A stretch of DNA of 50,462 bases from CAZNQW01 sp964575225 (lineage in GTDB: Bacteria > Chloroflexota > Anaerolineae > JAAYZQ01), in the NCBI GenBank assembly GCA_964575225.1, contig CAZNQW010000004.1, forward strand, positions 1-50,462. Direction: 5' to 3'. A model generated the notes under the pieces. The model was not told the origin of the DNA. It did no database searches and worked only from the letters and a program-made list of their open reading frames with translations. Below, in pieces: positions 29,896-38,071 of this stretch (position 1 is its first letter; each line of letters opens with the position of its first letter). The position numbers were made by a program, and so were the translations under genes.

Positions 29896-30729
29896 TTACT
29901 CTACTCCTGTTTCACGACCCGAGTTTCGCCGCTGGCGCAGGATTTCAAAGACCATCGCGGCGGTCGCTGCCGAAACGTTGAGGGACGTGGCTCGCCCCCC
30001 CATCGGCAACCGAACGGTCACGTCGGCCTCGGCGCGGAGTTGGGGCGGCAGACCTCTCTGCTCGTTGCCGATCAACAGGGCCAACGGCCCATCATAGTCG
30101 ACGTCATAATAGACCTGCTCGCCGTGGGCCGATGAGGCCACCACCCGAACGGGCAAGCCGGCCGATCGCAGGCTCGCGACCCAGGGCGCTAACATCGCCT
30201 CCTCCATTATCCGCACAATGGGCAGTGCATAAAGGGAACCCATGGTCGCCCGCACCGTCAACGGGCCATAGAGGTCCGCCGACGGTTCGACAATAACCAC
30301 AGCCGTGGCCAGGGCCGCGTCGGCGGTCCGGATGACGGAACCCAGGTTCCCAGGGTCGCGCAATTGAACGGCGACCAAGACCAACAGGTCGGGCGAAAGG
30401 GGGAGTTCCTGCAGGGTCGGTTCTTGGATCCGCATCACAGCGGCGATGCCCTGGGGTTGATCGCGGTCCGAAAGGGTGGCAAAGACCTCGGCAGCCAACA
30501 CCAGCCGTCGCGCCGGCTCCACGCGTTCGACAAGCGCCTGAGCCCGCTCGCTCACCAGGAGGTCAGGCGCATAGACCAACGTCTCCAGAGGGGCGCCCAG
30601 GTCCAGCGCCTCGTTGACGATGCGAATGCCCTCGATGAGGTACTGGCCCTCTCGCGTCCGGTGCTTGCGCTGTCGCAGCGCGCGCAGGGCTTTGACCCTT
30701 GGATTTTGAGTACTGGTGATCCGATCCAT
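29896..30729 (-). CDS. TrmH/SpoU family RNA 2'-O-methyltransferase
   Basis: 277 residues from ATG 30729, 12 bp after the upstream stop. The N-terminus is a SpoU substrate-binding domain (ITSTQNPRVKALRALRQRKHRTREGQYLIEGIRIVNEAL). The C-terminal half has the SPOUT knot motifs: 1 VAVQLRDPGNLGSVIRTADA, 2 LALLIGNEQRGLP and 3 VRLPMGGRATSLNVSAATAAMVFEIL. It methylates a ribose in rRNA or tRNA. Which position it methylates cannot be told. Confidence 0.92.
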   Translation of the reverse strand: MDRITSTQNPRVKALRALRQRKHRTREGQYLIEGIRIVNEALDLGAPLETLVYAPDLLVSERAQALVERVEPARRLVLAAEVFATLSDRDQPQGIAAVMRIQEPTLQELPLSPDLLVLVAVQLRDPGNLGSVIRTADAALATAVVIVEPSADLYGPLTVRATMGSLYALPIVRIMEEAMLAPWVASLRSAGLPVRVVASSAHGEQVYYDVDYDGPLALLIGNEQRGLPPQLRAEADVTVRLPMGGRATSLNVSAATAAMVFEILRQRRNSGRETGVE

Positions 30730-30740
30730 CCCCTGTGTGC

Positions 30741-32261
30741 CTAACGGATCGGAATGCCGTTGAAATCGTCCCGCTCGCGGCACTCACAGGCCGTTCGTTG
30801 CTCGTCGCCGCGCGAGGCCGTCCCCTCGTAGCTCTCGCCGCTAGAGTGGAACTGCCAGCCGGACAGGACCAGCGGCAGCGGCCCATCGGCAGCAATCCAT
30901 TCGCCGTTGAATTTGCGGGCTATATGCAAGTGAGTCGCTTCGGTATACCCACCCTCGCACGAAGGATAGCCGATGGGATCCCCTTCTTTGACCCGGGTAT
31001 CGACGGCCACCCTCCCCTCCGAGGCGATGTGCAGGTAAAAGATCACCCAGCCTGTCTGCTCGTACCCGTCTCCGTCCAGATCGAGCATCACTTCGCCATC
31101 CCGGCTGTACGTGATCAGGCCGGGAGCCACAGCCCGGGCCGGGTTCGAGGCCCGTTGGCAGCCCAGGTATCCCTCGTTGGGGTCAAAATCGATCGCCGAC
31201 CAGGCGCCGCCATCGCCCCACCCACCGTGAGGGCCGCCCGAATAGAGCCAGAGCTGCCCCTTGGCATAAGGCAGGCTCATCTCTGGGACCACCGTATTGG
31301 CCGGCACCAGGGGCTCGATGGCATATTGGCCTGGGTCGCCGAACAGCCGGCGATAGGTTTCGTAAAAGCTCCCCGGGCCGTTGCCAATATCGGCATCCCA
31401 TTGGGTTTTGGTGGCATCCAGGGCAAAAAAGTATTGGAGCCCGGCCGTAGCCGCGTTCAACGTGGGCGCATACCGGGTAGCGGTGCCATCGCTCCACACC
31501 TTGAGACCCATCCCCCGTCCTCGCCAGTCATAATATCCCTGATTCAACCGATCGCTGGCCCAGGTGAGCTGGAGGTTTAGCGACTCCCAACCACCGCCCA
31601 TGTAGCCCATCGGATAGGCCAGCGCGTTGCCAGCGGGGCTGGGGTTGGTCACCCAGCCGCTCCGCATCTCGAGGACGGTCAACAGCAGGCGCGGGCCGAC
31701 GCTGTAATGATGCGCTGCCAGGATCACGATCTCGGCGCCGGTCAAAAGCTCGCCCCCGACGTTTTCCTGGTACACCGACAAATAGCCCCCTTGCCGGGCC
31801 ACGTAGGCCGCCACATCAAAGTTCACATAGGCCGGGCCATACACAAACTCGCTGTTGGGCAAAAGAATGAGATCGGGGCCGACGTCAACCTGGGTTGACG
31901 GGATCTGCAATTCCTGGCCCACCTGCAAGGCATTGGGGTTGGCAATCTGGTTGTTTTTGACCAGTGCGTCGACGGTGGTGCCAAAGCGAGCCGCTATGGC
32001 GCTCAAGGTATCGCCGCTAGCCACCGTGTAGCTCTGCGACTCTGTGCCAGAGCCAGAAGCCGTCGAGCCCACGTCCGGGATATCCCTCAATTCCACCGTC
32101 GGCGAAGGAGAGCCTTGATCCGCAGCCGTCTTGGCAGAACCGGCACCTTCGGGCATAAGAGGATCGGGGGTGGGATCTCGCTCGCGAGAACAGGCAGAAG
32201 GCACGATCGCGAGCAGAAACAGGAGAAGAACAATGTAAGAAATCTCTCTGTTTTTCACCAT
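30741..32261 (-). CDS. LysM and M23-type peptidase lipoprotein
   Basis: 506 residues from ATG 32261 (earlier ATGs lie only a few bases from the transcript start). The signal peptide ends in a lipobox, LAIVPSAC. A LysM domain (about 73-118, SYTVASGDTLSAIAARFGTTVDALVKNNQIANPNALQVGQEL) binds peptidoglycan. A long middle part of unknown fold follows (ILAAHHYSVGPRLLLTVLEMRSG is reminiscent of transglycosylase-like helices). The last 170 residues are M23-like, with His and Asp in PHGGWGDGGAWSAIDFD, YLH, and THLHIA. It is probably a wall endopeptidase or wall-binding protein. Confidence 0.82.
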   Translation of the reverse strand: MVKNREISYIVLLLFLLAIVPSACSRERDPTPDPLMPEGAGSAKTAADQGSPSPTVELRDIPDVGSTASGSGTESQSYTVASGDTLSAIAARFGTTVDALVKNNQIANPNALQVGQELQIPSTQVDVGPDLILLPNSEFVYGPAYVNFDVAAYVARQGGYLSVYQENVGGELLTGAEIVILAAHHYSVGPRLLLTVLEMRSGWVTNPSPAGNALAYPMGYMGGGWESLNLQLTWASDRLNQGYYDWRGRGMGLKVWSDGTATRYAPTLNAATAGLQYFFALDATKTQWDADIGNGPGSFYETYRRLFGDPGQYAIEPLVPANTVVPEMSLPYAKGQLWLYSGGPHGGWGDGGAWSAIDFDPNEGYLGCQRASNPARAVAPGLITYSRDGEVMLDLDGDGYEQTGWVIFYLHIASEGRVAVDTRVKEGDPIGYPSCEGGYTEATHLHIARKFNGEWIAADGPLPLVLSGWQFHSSGESYEGTASRGDEQRTACECRERDDFNGIPIR

Positions 32262-32302
32262 AATCCTATCCTTAGCTCTGGTTCTCATCATTTGACAATT
32301 CT

Positions 32303-32332
32303 ATTATACCACACTTTTGTTTATTTGGACAA
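32303..32332 (-). promoter_or_regulatory. promoter of the LysM/M23 gene
   Basis: On the minus strand, TTGTCC (32332-32327), 18-bp spacer, TATAAT (32308-32303). Confidence 0.66.
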
Positions 32333-32404
32333 ATCGGAACCCCACTTTCCGAAAAAATCCTGGCCCACAGGGCGCCTGCCGTTGTGGATTCCAAAGATGA
32401 CGCC

Positions 32405-32414
32405 CTCGAGATTG
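32405..32414. repeat. target-site duplication of MITE copy 2 (left)
   Basis: CTCGAGATTG; identical to 32569-32578. Confidence 0.86.
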
Positions 32415-32568
32415 CAGGGCTGTTGCATTGTCTCTTGACCGATGTGATTTGGTTGGGCTCCGCGCCCCGTCCTCGGGGCGCGGTGGTCTGCCAGGTGTGC
32501 AGGCCGCCCCCGAGACGGGGGCGGCGAGCTCCAAACTAGATTGACTGGCCGACTATGCAACAGCCCTA
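32415..32568 (-). mobile_element. MITE copy 2 (154 bp), inverted relative to copy 1
   Basis: It has the same length and ends as copy 1 and differs at one base over 154. It is flanked by a different 10-bp direct repeat, CTCGAGATTG (32405-32414 and 32569-32578). Different duplications show two independent insertions. The right duplication ends 12 bp before the -35 of the phasin promoter. Confidence 0.88.
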
Positions 32569-32578
32569 CTCGAGATTG
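32569..32578. repeat. target-site duplication of MITE copy 2 (right)
   Basis: CTCGAGATTG; identical to 32405-32414. Confidence 0.86.
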
Positions 32579-32589
32579 AAATCGTTCTC

Positions 32590-32618
32590 TTGACATTCAT
32601 GACGCAGTGTGTTATACT
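32590..32618 (+). promoter_or_regulatory. promoter of the phasin-phaR operon
   Basis: A perfect TTGACA (32590-32595), 17-bp spacer, TATACT (32613-32618). Confidence 0.84.
32599..32615. promoter_or_regulatory. operator 1 of the phasin promoter
   Basis: ATGACGCAGTGTGTTAT, a 17-bp imperfect palindrome covering the spacer and part of the -10. It follows the same ATGAYGCA-N-TGCRTCAT plan as operator 2. Confidence 0.68.
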
Positions 32619-32624
32619 CATTTT

Positions 32625-32641
32625 ATGATGCAATGCGTCAT
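32625..32641. promoter_or_regulatory. operator 2 of the phasin promoter
   Basis: ATGATGCAATGCGTCAT, a 17-bp palindrome with one broken pair besides the centre. Its centre is 26 bp from that of operator 1. Binding here would cover the transcript start. Candidate regulators are the PhaR-like protein encoded downstream or an unlinked TetR/GntR-type repressor. Confidence 0.72.
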
Positions 32642-32683
32642 TTCTCAACAAGCCTGAACGCAAAACAAATGGGAGGTGCAACG

Positions 32684-33052
32684 ATGGGCAAGGAGGTCAA
32701 AGTGGTCGTAGAAGAGCCAACCGAACAGACCGAAAGCAATCCGCTCATGGGGATGATCCGTCGGCTGATGTTGGCCGGCATGGGCGCCATGGCGCTCACC
32801 CAGGACGAAGTGGAAAAGCTCGTCAACCGGTTGATCGATCGTGGCGAAATTGCCGAACAGGACGGCAAAAAGCTGGTACGTGAGGTCATGGAAAAGCGCA
32901 GGAGCGAAAGCATCCGGGTCGAGGACCAACTCGACAAACGAATTGAGGAACTGCTGGCCCGCATGAACGTGCCCACCAAGAGCGACCTTGACGCCCTCAG
33001 CGCCAAGATCACGGCGCTTGGCAAAAAGCTCGACGAACTCAAGAACCCGTAG
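32684..33052 (+). CDS. phasin-type polyhydroxyalkanoate granule-associated protein
   Basis: 122 residues from ATG 32684 (GGGAGGTG upstream; earlier in-frame ATGs lie at or before the promoter's transcript start). An amphipathic helix (NPLMGMIRRLMLAGMGAMALTQDEVEKLVNRLIDRGEIAEQDGKKLVREVMEKR) is followed by a coiled coil (RVEDQLDKRIEELLARMNVPTKSDLDALSAKITALGKKLDELK). This is the PhaF/PhaI-like phasin pattern (DEVEKLVxxLxxRGExxxxxGxKL...). Phasins coat carbon-storage granules. The Lys/Ala-rich histone-like tail of PhaF is missing, as in PhaI. Confidence 0.85.
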   Translation: MGKEVKVVVEEPTEQTESNPLMGMIRRLMLAGMGAMALTQDEVEKLVNRLIDRGEIAEQDGKKLVREVMEKRRSESIRVEDQLDKRIEELLARMNVPTKSDLDALSAKITALGKKLDELKNP

Positions 33053-33138
33053 CGCCCAACCCTGGGGGGGAGGCGAAGGTTCTCGACGCCTCCCCCACTG
33101 CTCTGCCAGCCTGCTGCCGCCGCACGGAGAGCCCGCCC

Positions 33139-33714
33139 ATGCCGGTCATCAAACGCTATCCCAATCGCAAACTGTACGACACACAGGAAAAGCGGTACAT
33201 CACCCTGGAGGGCATCGCCGACCTGATCCGCCTGGGCCACACAGTCCAGGTCCTGGATCATGCAACCGGCGAGGATCTGACTGCCGTCACCCTGACCCAG
33301 ATCATTTTTGAGCAGGAAAAAAAGCGCAGGGGGTTTGTACCCCAAAGCATCTTGGCCGGCCTCATCCAGTCGGGAGGACAGACCATGGGCGCGCTGCGGC
33401 GCACCCTGGCTTCACCCTTGGAACTGGCGCGCCACGTCGACGACGAGATCGAGCGGCGCGTTCAATCCCTCATTGTCCGGGGCGAAATGGCTGCGGAAGA
33501 AGGAATTCGTCTCATGGACGGTCTGCTGAGCCAGCATGCCGGGGACCGGGACGCGTGGAACGCGCCCGGCGACGCTGCGCTGCAAGAGGCGCTGGAGGGA
33601 GCCCTGCAAGAACATGGAGTGCCCACACGCCACGACCTCGAGCCGCTCTTTGATCAAATCGACGCTCTGGCGCAAAAGCTGGATGAGATGGCCGATTCTC
33701 TGCAGGGAGACTGA
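33139..33714 (+). CDS. phaR: PhaR-like PHA/PHB accumulation regulator with phasin-like C-terminus
   Basis: 191 residues. The N-terminal 60 residues are the PHB/PHA accumulation DNA-binding domain: VIKRYPNRKLYDTQEKRYITLEGIADLIRLGHTVQVLDHATGEDLTAVTLTQIIFEQEK. The C-terminal half (IERRVQSLIVRGEMAAEEGIRLMDGLL ... LQEHGVPTRHDLEPLFDQIDALAQKLDEM) closely parallels the phasin encoded just upstream. In other bacteria PhaR represses phasin genes and is titrated by PHA granules. Its position 86 bp after the phasin gene fits an autoregulated storage operon. The PHA synthase phaC is not in the window. Confidence 0.86.
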   Translation: MPVIKRYPNRKLYDTQEKRYITLEGIADLIRLGHTVQVLDHATGEDLTAVTLTQIIFEQEKKRRGFVPQSILAGLIQSGGQTMGALRRTLASPLELARHVDDEIERRVQSLIVRGEMAAEEGIRLMDGLLSQHAGDRDAWNAPGDAALQEALEGALQEHGVPTRHDLEPLFDQIDALAQKLDEMADSLQGD

Positions 33715-33730
33715 GGGCCCGTCAGGGGGT

Positions 33731-36040
33731 CTACTCGCTTCCCCTCCATCGCCGCCAAAGCGCCAGCCCCCCCATGACGAGTAGAACCAGCACCGTGACC
33801 AGGGTGATCCCCAGGCCCACAGACCAGGAGGTTGGGCGATACACCATCTCCACGCGGTGCGTTCCCGGCCCCACTTGCACGGCACGGAAGGCATAGTTGG
33901 CGCGCACGATGGGCGCCTTTTCCCCATCCACCGTGGCCTGCCAGCCGGGATAGTGGGGATCGCTGAGCACCACATAGCCTTCGGCCGGGCTCTCTACCTC
34001 GAGTACCAATCGATCCGATTCATAATCTACCACTTGTACCACGCCCTGTCCGGCGTCCGACCCGGCGAGGGACCGGCCCCCTTCCAGGACGACCGTCTTA
34101 GCCGGGTCAAAATCGGCCTCGTGGATGCGCGCCCAGGCCTCCTCGTGGTTATCGGCCTGTACCGTGCGGAATACCACAAAGGCCCGCGGCAGGGCCGCTC
34201 TATTCTGATAGACGTTCACCTCCGGGTCCTGATCAAAGGCCAGGGTGAACTTGGCTTCATCCAGGACGACGTCCTTGCTGCCCAGCACATAGCGCACACC
34301 CAGAAAATCGTAGAGCGCCGACGAGCGGCCGCCTAGGCCTTCATAGTAGCGGGCCACATCGGCCACCATCAGCGGGTTGTCCACTCCGCTCACGTCGTAC
34401 AACCCGGCCAGCAGGGCCAGGTTCGGCTGCCAGTTTCCCCACACGTCAGTGCGCGAGTCAATGCGAAATTGGTCCGGGTCGGAGGCCAGGAACTCGACGA
34501 TGCGGGAATGGTCAAAACCGGCCGTGGGCGCCTCTCGACCGATGTCGGTGTGGGCGCCCAGCGAGGCCAGATCGACGAACACCAACCCCACCGCCAGCCA
34601 GGCCAGCGTGGCTCGCGGCAAACGCCCGGTGCGCCGGGCGCTAAGCCAGGCCAGCGCCGCAGCCAACATCAGCAGGCAAAAGACCAGACCGCTCCCTGCC
34701 ATCGACACCCGCCAAAAGAGGGTCGGGTCCCGGTCCTGAGCCTGGTAGATCATGGTATAGGCCCACAGCCCGCCCAAGAGTATCGCGCCGCTGCCAAACC
34801 AGAGCAGCCACCGCCATGCCCCGTCCAGCGCCTTTCGGTCGCGCCGGTCCAACGGGCCGAGCAGGCGATCCAGCCCCAAGGCCGCCAGCGCTGCCAACCC
34901 AAAATCGACCAGGAGGATCAGGCGCGCCGGGGCGCGAAGGTGGCCAAAGCCCGGCAGCAGCCGGTAGGCCCACCCGTGAAAGACCGACTCCCCACCCAAC
35001 GCCAGCAGAAAGGCCACCCCGGCCAATACCACAAAGGGCCGAACCTTGGGTCCGCGGCGCAGCAAGAGCGCCAGGCCCGCCAGCACCAGGGTCAGGATGC
35101 CCACATAGCCCACCGCCACCCGGTCCCAGACCCCCCAGTACAGCGACGGCTCTCGACTGCCGAACAGCGCCGGCACAAACATCTCGCCCAACAACCCCGG
35201 AACCAGCGAATAGCGGGCGGCGTCCCAATAACTCAGCCCGGCGCGCGGGCTCAGGCGCGCATACTCAAAGGCAGGCAGCAGCACCAACGCCGACAACCCC
35301 ACCGCCACCGCGGCCGTAACGGCCAGCGCCAGGAGCGACCAGGCTCGATCTCGCCCTTCTCGGCGGCCTGACGCATCCACCGCCGTCAATACGGCCAACG
35401 CCAGCCCAATGTACAGCGTGATCTGCAGGTGGCCTTCCAGCGTGGCGATGCCCAGGGCCACGCCCGCCCCCACCGCCAACCCCAGACGGCGAGTTCGAAC
35501 CGCCCGCCAAAAGAAAAGAACGATCAGGGGCAGCCAGGCCGCCACGGCGACCAGGTTCAGGTTGCCAAAGTGGACGATGAACAGGTCGGAGAACATATAG
35601 GCCACGGCGCCCAGCATCGCAGCCGGAACGCGCAGGCGATGGCCCGGTTCGAAATATCGCAGGCAGAGGTACATGAACAACCCGGCCAAAAAGACATGGA
35701 ACACCACCATCCACTCCATCGCCTTGTAGCCGAAATCCGGTACCAGCAGGAACAGGATCAGATTGAGAGGGTAAAAAAGGCCGGTCTGCATGTCGGCCAG
35801 AAAGGGAGCCCCGCCATACAGATGGGGGTTCCACAGGGGCAGGTCTCCGGCCCGCAATTGGGCGGCAGCGAAACGATAGACAGGGTACAGAAAAGAGACC
35901 AAGTCACCGCCGCCGGCCGGCTTCCAGGCATCGGAGGTGAACAAGATCCGCCCAAAAAAGCCCAGTACGGCCGCCAGCAAAAGAGCCAAAGCGCCGATCT
36001 CGTCTGCAATCGCTCGAGTTCTCGTCCTCATCGCTCGCAT
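33731..36040 (-). CDS. YfhO family membrane protein
   Basis: 769 residues with about 12 membrane helices followed by a soluble C-terminal part and one last helix (SVGLGITLVTVLVLLVMGGLALW). Near the N-terminus, YPVYRFAAAQLRAGDLPLWNPHLYGGAPFLADMQTGLFYPLN is the YfhO hallmark (the PLWNPxxFxGxPxxAxxQxxxFYP motif). YfhO is a GT-C-fold protein tied to glycosylation of lipoteichoic acid or polymer sugars. It is the last gene of a three-gene operon with two GT39 enzymes, 21 bp after the second. Confidence 0.88.
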   Translation of the reverse strand: MRAMRTRTRAIADEIGALALLLAAVLGFFGRILFTSDAWKPAGGGDLVSFLYPVYRFAAAQLRAGDLPLWNPHLYGGAPFLADMQTGLFYPLNLILFLLVPDFGYKAMEWMVVFHVFLAGLFMYLCLRYFEPGHRLRVPAAMLGAVAYMFSDLFIVHFGNLNLVAVAAWLPLIVLFFWRAVRTRRLGLAVGAGVALGIATLEGHLQITLYIGLALAVLTAVDASGRREGRDRAWSLLALAVTAAVAVGLSALVLLPAFEYARLSPRAGLSYWDAARYSLVPGLLGEMFVPALFGSREPSLYWGVWDRVAVGYVGILTLVLAGLALLLRRGPKVRPFVVLAGVAFLLALGGESVFHGWAYRLLPGFGHLRAPARLILLVDFGLAALAALGLDRLLGPLDRRDRKALDGAWRWLLWFGSGAILLGGLWAYTMIYQAQDRDPTLFWRVSMAGSGLVFCLLMLAAALAWLSARRTGRLPRATLAWLAVGLVFVDLASLGAHTDIGREAPTAGFDHSRIVEFLASDPDQFRIDSRTDVWGNWQPNLALLAGLYDVSGVDNPLMVADVARYYEGLGGRSSALYDFLGVRYVLGSKDVVLDEAKFTLAFDQDPEVNVYQNRAALPRAFVVFRTVQADNHEEAWARIHEADFDPAKTVVLEGGRSLAGSDAGQGVVQVVDYESDRLVLEVESPAEGYVVLSDPHYPGWQATVDGEKAPIVRANYAFRAVQVGPGTHRVEMVYRPTSWSVGLGITLVTVLVLLVMGGLALWRRWRGSE

Positions 36041-36061
36041 CCCTCTTCCCGCCCTCTTGCG

Positions 36062-38071
36062 CTACCGGCCCACAACGACGACCGAGCCCAAAAGAACCCG
36101 ATCGTCGGGCAGCCGCTGCCCCAACGCATCATAAGCGGGCACACGGGTCATGGTCGCCAGATCGTAAAGCCCGGCCTCCAACTCGTATTCCCCCGGAGGG
36201 GCATCGGCGGGAATGGCCAGCGGGTGCACGTCGAGGATTACCTCGCCAGGCTGCCACACCGTCGTGGGGTAATGCCCTTGCAGGGGCGGGCTGTCGTGTC
36301 CGGCCCACATCGGTCCCTGAGTAGCCGGATTGTGGCCGCCCAACAGGTGGCTGAAAACGGTATAGTCGGTGTCCATGGGGGCCAGAGCCTCCCAATAGAC
36401 CGTCAGGCGCACCGTGTCGCCGGGCGAAACCCTCTCGGCATCGACCTCATAGCCGAGCAGCCGAACACTGTCGCCTACAATGGCCTCCATCCGGTGCTCC
36501 GGTTCAAGCGCAGGGGTCTCACGGGCCGGCAGTTGGTAGGCGGCCGCATAGGGCCGATCGTAGCCGTCGTTCAGTGACCAACCCACCTGCCCATCAGGGC
36601 GCAGGCGTTGAAGGAGCGGCAGCGTCTCGGTGTCCTCCCGCAGCAGCACCACCATCGTCGCAGCGCGTCCGGGCGGAGGGACCACCAACCCGGCCCGTCC
36701 ATCGAACGTGGCAAAAGGCCGCCCGACCAGGAATTGCAGGGTGAAATGTTCCCGGTCCGTAGGAGTCAGGTACACGTGCTCTGCCCCTGGCACCGAGTTG
36801 ATCCGGCGGGCGCTCTCGGCCAGCCCTACGTCGTACGCATAGAACAGATCCGGACTGCGCCCCCAGGTCTGAAAATAGTCATGGACCGTGGAAACCGCAG
36901 AAAGGAGCAACCCTCCGCCCAGGAATAGGGCAACCGCTACCGTGACCCAGCGCCGCCTCAGATGCAACGCCCCTTCCCCCAGCGTCCAGGCGCCCAGGGC
37001 GCACAGCAGGGCCAGGGCCGGGGTGGCGCCAATCGCCCGGCCAAAGTGGGGCGCGTGCTCGGTGATCAGGGTGGGCGTCACCATCACGCCCAGCCACAAC
37101 AAGGGCAGCCCCGTCAAAGGTCGCCGCAACCCGATCAGCGACCGGGAGCACCCCACCAGGAACAGCAGGGCCAGGAAGGGGTCCAGGGCTGGGCGGCCCG
37201 GCAGATTGCTGCGCGGGTTGGCATCGCCGCGCACAAAGAACATGCCCAAGACCCGGCTCAGGTTCTGCCCCCAGGCCTGAAGAGCCCCCAGGGGAACCCC
37301 TTCTTCGCCCCCCAGAGCGACGCTCGTTGGGCGCTGGAGGAAATGGGCCGGATGGGTGGCAAAGTACACACCGATGGGCGCTGCCACGATCAACGCCACC
37401 AGGCCCAGGAGGAGCAGTCCGCGGCGATGGCGCTGCCAAAAACCCCGCTCCACGATCAGGCCGTACAAAAGGAACAATCCGGCTAACACAGGCACGAAAT
37501 AGCCGGCCTTATAGGTGTAGAGGCTGCCCCCCAGGGCCACCCCGGCCAGGGCAAAAGCCCCCGGCCGGCCGCTGTTCAACCCCCAGACCAGAGAGGCAAA
37601 GGCCCCTGTGGCGAAAAAGGGCACCAGGATCGGCTCCATCCCAATGCGGCTAAAGCTCAGGTGCCAATACAGCACAGCCAGGACCAGCGCCGTCCCCAGT
37701 CCTGCGACCTGTCCCCGCAGTTTTCGCCCCTTGCCGAACACCTCACGGCCCAGCCACCAGGCCAACGGCACCGTCAGCGTCCCCACCACAGCCGACGGCA
37801 GCCGGATGGCCCAGGGCTCCGGCCCGACCACCGCCAGCGCCGCCGCCACCAAATACATGGCAATCGGTTCCTCCCCCATATCGCTCTCAAAGAACAATCG
37901 GGGCGGATCGCCGGCCAGCAGCCCCCGGGCGGTGACGCCTTTGAACCCCTCATCGAAATGCAGGCCCGGGGGAAGCTCGGTCAGGTAGGAAAACCGAAGG
38001 GTCCCCGCCAGCAGCGTGATCAGCACGACCAACAACGCTTCCCACCGTAGGGACAGTATACGTTGCCTCAT
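36062..38071 (-). CDS. GT39 (PMT/ArnT-like) glycosyltransferase with C-terminal beta domain
   Basis: 669 residues. About 11 membrane helices fill residues 10-420. The first periplasmic loop contains HFDEGFKGVTARGLLAGD..., with the acidic catalytic Asp-Glu of GT-C enzymes. The soluble end (about 550-669) includes LTVYWEALAPMDTDYTVFSHLLGG, a beta-sandwich segment shared with the next glycosyltransferase. GT39 enzymes use polyprenyl-phosphate sugars to glycosylate proteins or lipids outside the membrane. The start overlaps the stop of the upstream GT39 gene by 4 bp. Confidence 0.88.
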   Translation of the reverse strand: MRQRILSLRWEALLVVLITLLAGTLRFSYLTELPPGLHFDEGFKGVTARGLLAGDPPRLFFESDMGEEPIAMYLVAAALAVVGPEPWAIRLPSAVVGTLTVPLAWWLGREVFGKGRKLRGQVAGLGTALVLAVLYWHLSFSRIGMEPILVPFFATGAFASLVWGLNSGRPGAFALAGVALGGSLYTYKAGYFVPVLAGLFLLYGLIVERGFWQRHRRGLLLLGLVALIVAAPIGVYFATHPAHFLQRPTSVALGGEEGVPLGALQAWGQNLSRVLGMFFVRGDANPRSNLPGRPALDPFLALLFLVGCSRSLIGLRRPLTGLPLLWLGVMVTPTLITEHAPHFGRAIGATPALALLCALGAWTLGEGALHLRRRWVTVAVALFLGGGLLLSAVSTVHDYFQTWGRSPDLFYAYDVGLAESARRINSVPGAEHVYLTPTDREHFTLQFLVGRPFATFDGRAGLVVPPPGRAATMVVLLREDTETLPLLQRLRPDGQVGWSLNDGYDRPYAAAYQLPARETPALEPEHRMEAIVGDSVRLLGYEVDAERVSPGDTVRLTVYWEALAPMDTDYTVFSHLLGGHNPATQGPMWAGHDSPPLQGHYPTTVWQPGEVILDVHPLAIPADAPPGEYELEAGLYDLATMTRVPAYDALGQRLPDDRVLLGSVVVVGR

